This document shows, in pieces, positions 51,419 to 60,611 of a stretch of DNA of 64,000 nt (positions within the stretch are counted from its first letter, which is position 1; the number at the start of each line of letters is the position of its first letter). A model generated the notes under the pieces. The model was not told where the DNA came from. It worked only from the letters and a program-made list of their open reading frames with translations, and searched no databases. A program made the position numbers and the translations under genes. This DNA comes from Selaginella tamariscina (lineage: Eukaryota; Streptophyta; Lycopodiopsida; Selaginellales; Selaginellaceae): the NCBI GenBank assembly GCA_003024785.1, contig PUQB01000084.1, positions 245,346 to 309,345 of the forward strand, in the 5' to 3' direction.

Positions 51419-53639
51419 AGTTACTTATAATCTCGTTCTTCCCTTCCATTTTCTTGAGTAATATCAGTCTAATTATTTAGGATTCGGTTCCTAATTACAA
51501 ATTTCTTAACAATAATAATATTATTTATATGTATCTTTCTATAAATACATATGGTGGTCGTACTCTTTTATTAATTTCTTAAGAGTTATAATTCTAAGAG
51601 AAGATGATTAATTCTTTCCTAAGTTATATGTATATGCACGTTCTTACCTTATGTCAAGGAAACGATACATGACCTTATTAAAGCAGAATTACTTGCTTGG
51701 GTATTTATATAAAAGACCTAGCATTAATTAAAGAGTAACTTTAACAATGTCTAAACTTGACACGATTTCTTTATTATATATGAAATACACTTACTGTAAT
51801 ACTCACATAGGTGCATCACATGGCCTTATAAATCCATATTTTGACCGAAAATAAGTTCTAAAGTATAGTAAAACTAAGCTAGGTCTAATTGGCGCGCTCA
51901 AAACTGTGTGCCACTGTACAGTTCCGTACACTTATGTACGACCGGTTTCACCCCGCACCAATGATGGCTTCACGTCGTTAACCTTTCCCATAATGTACTG
52001 CTTTATATAATTGCATATGTCTTCAGCACCAAGTCTGTCTGGTTTTGTTTATAAAGACAGATTAAAACATGCATAATTTGTTTACATAGACATACATAAT
52101 CAAATATGCATAAATAATGGCATCGATAATAAAATATTTAACAACCAAAATATGTACTCTTCATTAGATTATAAATTTTCTCTTGTATAAAATAAGAAAA
52201 TGCATCATTTTAATTTTTATTGTTGTGTAAGAAAACATAATGTTCACCTTGGATTTCAAACGATGTGTTACATGTATTTGTTTGTATAGGATGTATTTAT
52301 ACATTAAAAACATGGTTAAAAAATAAACTTTTTATAATCTTTATTATATCTTTGAGAAAAATATAAATCCAAATTTTATTTAGATTTTAAATTTTTACTT
52401 GAACTGAATTACAAAATAAAATCAAAATCTAATTGAACTATTTTTGAATTATAAAATAGAATTACTTTCCTTTATAATTGTTATTTTGTTCAATATTAAA
52501 TCATTTTGAAAAGCCCATGAAAAAATTAATACATTTATTATTAAGTTTTATATTTCTTTTATAATTGTTATTTTATTCAGTATTAAATCGACTTTGAAAA
52601 GCCCATAAAGAAATTAATATATTCATTATTAAGTTTTTTTCATATTTTTTTATAGTTGTTATTTTATTCAACATCAAATTGAAAAGTTTATAAAAGAAAT
52701 CAATATATTTATTATTGAGTTTTTCATATTTTCTTTATAATTATTATTTTGTTCAATATCAAATCAACTTTAAAAGCCTAAAAGAAATAAATACATTCAT
52801 AATTGAGTTTTTTTTTAATAAATTAAGTAATAAAAACATATCTTTAAAACCATTTGTTTCTTTATTAATTCAACATTTTGTACAGTTTAATTATAAACAC
52901 ATGAATTTCATTAATAAAGAACTATATACAAACATGAAATAAATATAATGTAGAAGATTATATATTAAAATTAAATCATTAAAGTATAAGAATGAGAAAG
53001 ATTTCATTATTATTTTGAATATAAAATTAATATATGACAAATCATGCTAGTCAAGAAAAATATATATAGACAACAATCATAATTATTTTAATATTTAAAC
53101 GATAATCATAATGTCGATAATATAAACTTGGGTAATATAGTTTTTGTTTTAGATCATGTTGTTTTAGGTATCAAATCGTTAAAATAAAAAAATAAAAAGC
53201 ATCTCATTTTTAACAAGTGCAAAATATAATGCCAATGCCTATTGATTCTATTAATTATATTGGTTTAGTAACAAAATTAAAACGAGAAGCATATTATTTA
53301 AAAATTATAATTGTCTTAAAAATTTTCTTCAACAATAAACATTTATTTCTTTAACACATTTGTTTTCAGATAAAAAGAAGATTCCCTTGCAATAATAAAA
53401 TAATATAACTTTACAAATTTTTTTTTTTAAATTCAACGATAAACATAAATAAGGAGATAACAAGCCTTTTTAAACTCTTTAAAAATTAATTTAACAATCT
53501 CATTATTTTGCTCAAAGACTACGTTGAGACGACAGATGTCTGAATCATTATTGAAAAAAAAATAAAAAATAAAAAAAACTCTTGAAAAAAATAACTTTTA
53601 CAAATATAGATTTGTCTCGTCCTATGGGTTACGAGCATT
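51419..53639. other. AT-rich intergenic region with a short tandem array
   Basis: No gene seen. The 75-aa frame at 52715-52942 falls in simple AT-rich DNA and partly in the ~88-bp array. Confidence 0.7.
52468..52815. repeat. Four-copy ~88-bp AT-rich tandem repeat
   Basis: Units begin with TTTATAATTGTTATTTTRTTC and end with TTATTATTAAGTTTTT-like sequence, each containing an AAAAGCCCATAAA-type core. The four copies are diverged from one another by roughly 10-20 percent by eye. Confidence 0.85.
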
Positions 53640-53957
53640 TGTGTTGAATTGACATGGGGCACCACGTCTATGACCAACTGGATAACGTGGGCGCGCCACG
53701 CAGGTGCCAGCGTGACACCGTGGATACGAAACAATACTTGCAAATGAACAGTATTTTTGTTGTCGTGTCCTTCTGTATACAGCACGTGCAGATGCCGAAC
53801 CTGCAGGTTCGGTATTATGGATTGTGACATGTCCACTGGCATTGTAAGCAACGGAGTGGAGGGCCCGTTCCAGTCTCATAGCCAAGCAATTTTCTTCCCA
53901 ACCACAAGTATATAAGAGTGATGTGCATACCACAGAGTTTCACCACTTGAAAGTTGA
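53640..53957 (+). promoter_or_regulatory. Promoter and 5' UTR of inhibitor-like gene (copy A)
   Basis: A TATATAAGAG box at 53909-53918 lies ~45 bp before the ATG at 53958. Upstream are a CACGTG G-box near 53779, several CCACG words (GGGGCACCACGTC, GCGCCACGCAGG) and a CTCATAGCCAAGCAATTTTC block. Nearly the whole stretch from GAATTGACATGGGGCACC to the TATA box is repeated at 56436-56750. Confidence 0.75.
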
Positions 53958-55036
53958 ATGGCAAAAAATACATATTTGGCCTTGATAATAACACTGCTGC
54001 TACATCTCTCATTGTGTGAGTAGCTCTACTGCGAATTCTTCGTGCTCTTAACAGTTTCTAACGTTTCTTTGAATTTTGTAAATGCAGGGCGAATGCTCAC
54101 ACTGTGACTGGTGTGCAACGGCATTGTGAGTGAACAGTCATGTTCCAACTGTTGTAACCTGGAGCAAGGATGCATTTATTTGCACCCAGAAACACTCAAT
54201 CCAGTTTGTGTTGGTGGCGAGTCTAGAGCTTGCTCAAGGGAGTGCCAGGGGCCCAGAATAAAGGTTTGCCCTGACCAAGCGCCGGACGGGATCAGAGAAA
54301 CTTGGGTCCAAGCCTTAGACGCGGAAGACGAGGAAAGTATTATTCCTCCCGAGTGCCAAGTCGTCCATTCTCTCGATATTGTTGGTAATAGCACAAGTTT
54401 TTCTCAAAGGCGCCCACCAGCACCTCGCCGCCCACCCCCACCTCGCCGCGCATCACCGCCGCCGCCTCGCCGCTCGCCACCACCGCCACCTCGCCGCTCG
54501 CCTCCACCGCCACCTCGCCGCTCACCACCACCACCGCCACCTCGCCGCTCACCATCACCACCGCCACCTCGCTCACCACCACCACCTCCGCCATTTCGCT
54601 CCCCACCACCCCCACCACCATCCCGCTCCCCACCACCATCCCCACCACCGCCGTCAGCACCACCATCAGGTGAGAACATTAATATTAACAAGCTGATTCA
54701 ATGACTCGTTTGTTGTGCCGCGCAGAGTGCTTGGAGGATGCGGTGGAGGTCTGCAACGGCCAGGTCTTATCAGTGTGCTCGTGCTGTAGCATGCCATCTG
54801 GATGCATCACCTTGAGCGATTGGCCTTATCGCAGCTGCATTCCCCGACCACCTCATACCTGCACTCGGGAATGTACTCACAACATTGCTGCTTGTACTCT
54901 CAATCAGCATCTGGTTGGCACGAGTCTGGACATGGACTCCTGCCTCACCTGTCATGCACCACGCCGGCCGGGATGCAACATTTACAGCCGTAGAACTGGT
55001 TTCTTGCTTTGCCCCGGCCTTCATGCAACCTCGTGA
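53958..55036 (+). CDS. Secreted potato-inhibitor-II-like protein with extensin-like proline linker
   Basis: Exon 1 (from 53958) encodes a signal peptide, MAKNTYLALIITLLLHLSLC, ending at a GTGAGT donor near 54017. Exon 2 (to 54669) carries CSNCCNLEQGC, a later VC, then GESRACSREC and RIKVCP. This is the cysteine spacing of potato proteinase inhibitor II (C-x2-CC-x5-C...GES..AC...C..RI..VCP). A linker of ~85 residues rich in RRPPPPRR and RRSPPPPP follows. Exon 3 (54726-55036, phase consistent) adds VCSCCSMPSGC, TCTREC and DSCLTC...GCNIY...TGFLLC, a second inhibitor-like segment. Family members inhibit serine proteases such as trypsin and deter herbivores. Oddity: exon 2 upstream of about 54108 is in a different frame with an in-frame TGA at 54105, so a one-base break or unrecognised splice lies there. 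It could be a pseudogene or contain a sequence error. Confidence 0.68.
54405..54669 (+). other. Extensin-like Pro/Arg/Ser repeat encoded in exon 2
   Basis: Repeated CCA/CCG-CCT-CGCCGC-TCA units encode PPPPRRS and SPPPPPP words. Ser-Pro(4+) blocks are sites of hydroxyproline arabinosylation in plant cell-wall proteins, so after secretion this part may be glycosylated and wall-associated. The DNA is a GC-rich minisatellite in an AT-rich region. Confidence 0.85.
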
Positions 55037-55990
55037 AACAGCCAAATTCTCCATCTTTAATAAGTAATTGTTTGTGATGTATAGGCTCTTGCCTGCGCAT
55101 AAGAGCTTATGCAAGCAACCAAGTTCTTGTGTAAGTTGCTTGCATTAGCATCTTCATGTCACAGCATCTATATAATAAAACCCCTCCGTTTCGGGACCGT
55201 CCGATCGTGGGGGTCTTGCTCGAATCCGAGCCGTTGAATCTTTTGGAGGGTTGAGTCTTGGTAAGTTTACGGTGAGTGTGTGCTCTGTTTGGTTGGAGTG
55301 GTTTGGCGTTATATAAATTGTAAGAGAGCTCCGGATGCATTTGAGTTCAATGTACAGGCCGCAGGATCACTGTATATCACGGGAGAATCCCTCTGCGCAT
55401 TTCACCGTTTCGCGTACATGTCGATGAGACTGGCGACTTCTGCATGTCAGGACTTCACCCCCAGCGAACCTGAACTGTTCTCTCTCCCTCACGCATGCCG
55501 GTTTGTTTATGAAGGAGCTTGGAGAAGATTGGAGCGAGTCTCAGACACATATATATGCTCATTGGAACAACTCTAGTTTGACATAAAACCAGAATGTGCA
55601 ATGGGGAAATTATAGCCATTCAGTTACCAAACATTATTATGCGTAAGAATATATTTATTTTTTATATAATGGTTGTAACTATTGGCGAATGTAGGCAATG
55701 AATTGGTAGTAACTATGCTTGGCATTATGCTTCCAATTCTACCAATGTAGCATAAAAATCTGTTACTAATAAAAATAACAAGCCCTGTCGATTCAGGACT
55801 GAGGAAACTTTACGAGCGTACAACTCTCCAAATTGTCACATCTTCACTGGCAGATTGCAAACTTTGTAAGCAATGCAGAATGCTTAGTACACACGTGCTT
55901 GTCGGTGATGGTTGACGTTCACTATAAATTTAAGTTTTATTGATCTAAAATATTTTAAGAAATTCCTTACGAGTTTTTTTAAGAATATTA
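55037..55990. other. 3' flank of inhibitor-like gene; small unrecognised ORF
   Basis: Holds the 3' UTR of the preceding gene and a 98-aa open frame at 55280-55576 (plus) with no recognised domain, no clear promoter and no splice signals. A TATATAATAAAA word at 55170 could be a TATA box or poly(A)-region sequence. I do not call a gene here. Confidence 0.45.
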
Positions 55991-56014
55991 TCTTCAAAAT
56001 ACTTTTCTTCTCTT

Positions 56015-56215
56015 GTCCTTGAGCGTACACGACGTCGACGTCGTGTAACCTTAAGGACATATAATACGACGTCGTGCAGGCTCGAGGACATATAATACGA
56101 CGTCGTGCAGGCTCGAGGACATATAATACGACGTCGTGCAGGCTTAAGGACATATAATACGACGTCGTGGAGGCTCAAGGACATATAAACGATCGTGTAG
56201 GCTCAAGGACATAAG
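56015..56215. repeat. 31-bp tandem array with palindromic ACGACGTCGT core
   Basis: Six to seven units of about 31 bp, each GGACATATAATACGACGTCGTG followed by CAGGCTCGA-type sequence. Every well-kept unit contains the perfect 10-bp palindrome ACGACGTCGT (ACGT core) next to a TATAATA word. The first unit has a doubled CGACGTCGACGTCG and the last units are decayed. Confidence 0.92.
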
Positions 56216-56295
56216 AATTCACACATGAGCTACTCAGTGTTATTATCAAGGCCAAATATGTATATTTTGCCATTCAACTTTCAACTCTCTCAAGC
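56205..56295 (-). pseudogene. Inverted, deleted copy of the inhibitor-like gene's first exon
   Basis: Read on the minus strand, 56295-56205 gives GTTGAAAGTTGAATGGC and ATACATATTTGGCCTTGATAA, nearly identical to 53948-53990, i.e. the 5' UTR, start codon and start of the signal peptide. The copy lacks ~22 bp covering the end of the signal peptide and then continues into the intron sequence (AGTAGCTC...GAATTC). It faces the original gene. Confidence 0.85.
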
Positions 56296-56435
56296 ATGGA
56301 TTGATCAAATGGAACCCCCATGCAGCCTTCCAATTATCGGGTACAACTCAGATTACCTTATGGTGAACGTTGGAGGCAGCTCCGACGTCTAGTAACCTTA
56401 GAGCTTCTCACCGCTCGCAGGATTGCAGAGCCAGG

Positions 56436-56755
56436 ATGCTGAATTGACACGGGGCACCACGTCAATGACAGCTGGACAGCGTAGGCGCCACGCAGGTGCC
56501 AGCGTGACACCGTAGATACAAATGAGCAGTACTTTTGCTGTCGTGTCGTTCTCTGGTTGGTGGAGGATACATCAGCCAAGGTGGCACGTGGCAGATGCCG
56601 AACCAGTATGGACATAATACACTCTCCAAATTGTGACATGTCCACTGGCATTGTAACCCAGAGTTTCAAAATACTTTCATTATTGGAGGGCCCGTTCCAG
56701 TCTCATAGCCAAGCAATTTTCTTCTCAACCACAAGCATATAAGAGACCACAAAGT
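56436..56755 (+). promoter_or_regulatory. Duplicated promoter of inhibitor-like gene (copy B), no gene attached
   Basis: Direct-repeat copy of 53640-53935: GAATTGACACGGGGCACCAC, GCCACGCAGGTGCCAGCGTG, GACATGTCCACTGGCATTGT and CCAAGCAATTTTCTTC are conserved, ending in a CATATAAGAG TATA box at about 56737-56745. Copy B has an extra TGGTTGGTGGAGGATACATC block and lacks the coding exons: downstream is a short unrelated stretch. Confidence 0.85.
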
Positions 56756-56989
56756 TGCACCAATGTCGCAGGCGTCCTCTCACTCAAGGTCGTCTTGATG
56801 CGAGACCAAAACCAAGGTTTTTCTCTTTTTTTTTTAAGTTTTTCTTTATAATTCAAGACAACGTGTTCGTCTCACTCGAGTGCCGTGTCCATTACCGAGT
56901 GGTACGCCAAAGCGGCAACGGATGTATAAGTACACACACACATATATCTGCATTTGTGCATGTATAGGTTACATATAAAACAATTTCCT

Positions 56990-57108
56990 TGAGGGTTTAT
57001 GGGTTTAGAAGGGGGCAGTGTTTAGGGTTTAAGAGGGTTATGGGTATAGGGTTTAGAAGCAGTTTTTGCCCTCCTAAACCTCAAACACTAAACCCTAAAC
57101 CCTAAACA
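56990..57108. repeat. Interstitial telomere-like repeats in inverted arrangement
   Basis: Degenerate TTTAGGG units on the plus strand (GTTTAGGGTTTAAGAGGG, 57018-57040) are followed after ~30 bp by CCCTAAA units (CACTAAACCCTAAACCCTAA, 57085-57104). The two arms also share GGGCAGTGTTTAGGG versus AACACTAAACCC, so the stretch can fold back. Confidence 0.85.
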
Positions 57109-58631
57109 TTTATATAAACTAAATGTAATAGAGCACAGCAAAATGTATAACTGATAATTATTAACTTAAATTATCATTATGTAATCATCACTGATTATGT
57201 TTATGTAGCTTTACATTAAAAACAAAAAGCATATGTCTGCCATGCAAGATGAAAAGTATTAATGATGAACATATAATAATTGATATGGAGGGAAAAAAAA
57301 GCATTGGAGAGTATATTTAATGATTTGGGAATTATATGTTAAATCGCTTATACTAAAAGTAGATTGCTTGTGGATCAATGCGCTAATTGTGCAATTCTTA
57401 GATAATAGCATCTAGATTGATAGGTTGGAAGCATTACAACAATGATAAAGAATATATACTTACTAACATACCCATACAATATTGAATTGTATTATAAATT
57501 AGAGTACATCAAATTGTAATTATGTCAAAATAATCTTGATGTCATAGATAATAGATTGTTAGTGGATCGATGAGTTTCAAAATTTATTTTATTAAGTTGC
57601 AGGATTGACAGGGTTGCACAATCTAAAGGATTGGTGAATAAATGATATTGCTTTCAAATTTCAAACAAACACAAATATTGACTAGCAGAAAACAAAAATT
57701 GTATATAAGGAACAACAAACATTGCAACTAATTTTCTTATTTAGTTTTTTGTTCTTTGATAACATTTATGTAAAAGCAAATTGTAATTATTGGTAATGAC
57801 ACATCACTTATATTTGGTAAGTTTGAACATTCATTTTATTTTTGTTGAATTCAACATACTATTATTTAAAATGAAACTTTTTTTAAAATAAGGAATTGAC
57901 AATTTTAACTTAAACCATGGTTTAAATCATTAAATAAATTGTTAAAGGTAAAATGTTAAAAGCATAAGACATCTTATTATGAAGAGAATAAAGGTAGGAA
58001 GATCCATAATTAATTTGGAAGAAAGGTTGTATTGGGAAGGAAATTCTTATCGAGAGGAAAAGGAAAAAGACATTTCAGAAAGAAAAGAATGATATTGTAA
58101 GAATAGGAAATGGAAGTTTCAAAAAGGAAGTACGGTTGTGACAGTTAGAGCTGACATGACAATGGAGATATGAGTAGGTAGGTATGGGAAAAAGGGGATT
58201 TTCTCCATATGGGAGTCATCACCAAGGAGGATGAGACCAACTCACACCATCAACCAAGGAAGTATTAGCAAATGCCTAACCCACACCCACCCCACTTGCT
58301 TCATTGTACTTGTTCTTATTCTTAAAGCAAGTGAGCTTATATGACTTTAAGTGTTGAGTTTTTCTTTACTATATAACTCTCTCAAGTCATATATATATGA
58401 TTCTTTCTCATTCAATACCCTATGCCATCCTGATTTAAGGAATGAAATAAGCATTCATGGGCAATAAGTAAGATTTCCTTTCATATGCATGAACAATGTT
58501 TTCACATGTAGGAAAAGAAAATAGGCAGAAAGAAAGATGTTTAGCTTTTCATGCTAGTTATGAAAAGGTTTTGGTTGAACAGGAAAATGTGTGTTTTTTA
58601 TGTTAAACAATTGGCGACCACAAAGAGATGA
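57109..58631. other. AT-rich region, possible LTR remnant with PBS-like end
   Basis: No gene seen. Near the end, TTAAACA at about 58600-58607 is followed by ATTGGCGACCACAAAG, resembling the junction of an LTR with a tRNA-Arg-type primer-binding site (TGGCGACC) in some plant Ty3/gypsy elements. The left end of such an LTR could not be found. The sequence is cut off at 58632 by another LTR. Confidence 0.35.
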
Positions 58632-60611
58632 TGTCAAGCCACGATTCAAGAGCAAGGAGGTTTAACTCAAGAGTAGAACAAGAACTAGGAATAAAATAAG
58701 AACAAGAGGCAAAGAGCAAGACAAGAACAAGACAAGAATGATTATACAATGACTGGTGTTGATAGTAACTGATTGTATAATAATCATGTCATAGTTTCTA
58801 TTACTCCCTTTTACTTTGAACGTTAATTGTTATTACCTATTGTACTATGTTGATAAGCCCTAGGTGTAAAAGAAACAGGCCTGCTTAGTGCACTTGGATA
58901 TCTTGTGATGGTCCGGCCGTGTCATTAGGTATTTACAAGAAACTCTGAGCGAAGCTAGCACTTCCATCTAGAAAACTCTTACCTTAGTTTCCGTGTCCTA
59001 ATTGGGTTAATGGCTAGTTCCGATAAGTTTAACATGTTGTATATGTTTAAAAATACCCCTAGGTTTGACAGGTTAGGGTTTAGGAGTCGATGGATAACTC
59101 ACCAAGTATATTCCCTTTGGGAATGAGATTCCGTGCCAGCTCACTTATGTAAACAGGAAAACAGGGGGAGGGGGGGCTCTGTCAGGTAGTATGTAGGAGT
59201 GAGGGTTCCTGGGTTCATGATTGAGCTTGTTACTCTTCTCCGGTGCAAGCTCTAGCTTGTGTCATCAAGGCACAACCCTCTGTCTGTTGTGCCACCTTAA
59301 CTTCCAAATGATAGGGGTACGTCCACCTTCGGGGTAGCTTACCCTTAAGTTGCCCTTAACATTGGCAAATCCATGCCTGGGAGGTTTGTCGGATGCACGT
59401 TCCAAGAGGCAGAGGTAGAGGCTTGTCTCCAGCCTCCTCCTTCACGTCAAGCTAGGTGTAGCACTAAGCACATCTGTATCCTTGTCCAACTGTGGACGTG
59501 GAATCTTGTTTGACAGGTTCACGTTACCTAGTTCTAAGGGTTTACTGAGGGGTTCTAGAGTTAACATTTAGAAGCCCACGTTTGTGGCACTTGGTGCAAC
59601 CTTGAATCTAAGGGCTACATTGTGGAAGGTAATGTCACATGGAGATGTGACACTGGGCTAGATGTTAGACAATACAATGCTCGAGGCAACGCCCTTTGGG
59701 GTTGTGTCATGGGCTTGTCGCCAAGGGGTTGGATACTCTAGCAAACATACATGCTTGTGCTTGCACTAGGGTGCTAAGCCTGAGCATTGCTCAAGGGAGG
59801 TTAGGTTCGTAACTAGGTGTGCTTTGGCACACTTGGCTAGGGGAGTGTTCTCCTTGGAATCCAGGGTTGAACAACCTAAGCATGTAGCAGGAGCCTTTCG
59901 TGAGGCACTCGCAAGGTCATGTACTTAGGGTTAACCCAAACCTAGCCTTAAGGAGTTTGCTTAGCAGAACACTTGTGTTCTCACTAGGTATTAGCCTAGG
60001 TATAGGGTGACTTGGCCACTCAAACCTTACGTGGTTCATGGTACCCCTTGTCACCTAAAGGGGTTGTACTCCCGAATGAGGGTGATTTTCAAGGGTAAGT
60101 GACGATGCCTTGGCTATGTCATGGGGTATGTGGTGAGACACATCTCCTTTGTGGGGTTAAGGCATGAGCTTGTCTAAGTCTATTGGGACATGATCCTAAA
60201 ATCTACTCGGGTTATCCTCTAGGGTTCAAGGAATAGTCATTCTAAGGGACTTAGGGTAGGACTCTAAGTCTTCTGCCTAATTGGGTCTTTGAGTCAAACT
60301 CTTAGGGTTATCTTGGAAAACTTAGCATTGCTCACACATGGTGATGACGCCAAATAACCACTTAGCAGCCACGTGTTGCCACGTGTTGGCCCTTCGAGTT
60401 AAAACTCTAACAATTAGGTTAAAGCTTTTACGCTCACAACTCCAAGAGCTAATCTAAGCATGAGCTAAAATATACTCCAAGAGCTAATCTAGTCATGAGC
60501 TAAAAATAATGTCCCTTATCCTGTAGGTATATCCTATAGGCATATCTTGTAGGCATATTCTATAAGCATATCATGTATCATGTATCCTTTGTCATGTATC
60601 GAGTCGTGACA
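58632..60611 (-). repeat. Ty3/gypsy LTR, long form (3' LTR of element 2)
   Basis: Begins TGTCAAGCCACGATTC at 58632 and ends GAGTCGTGACA at 60611, the same termini as the other LTRs. Positions 58632-58795 and 60405-60611 match the ~600-830 bp LTRs at 3392 and 62494. About 1.6 kb between them (58800-60400) has no match in the other two copies. It has no coding capacity and no obvious terminal repeats of its own. Confidence 0.8.

Noticed and set aside
54340-54691. Val/Gly-rich frames on the minus strand and His-rich frame on the plus strand
   Set aside because: Shadows of the proline-linker minisatellite of the inhibitor-like gene.
55280-55576. 98-aa open frame after the inhibitor-like gene
   Set aside because: No family resemblance, composition not distinctive, may be 3' UTR. 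Mentioned in the intergenic entry but not called as a gene.
55884-56184. Open frames with repeated LHDVVLYVL and ARRRIICP on the minus strand
   Set aside because: Translation of the 31-bp palindromic array; no start context and unrelated sequence after the array.
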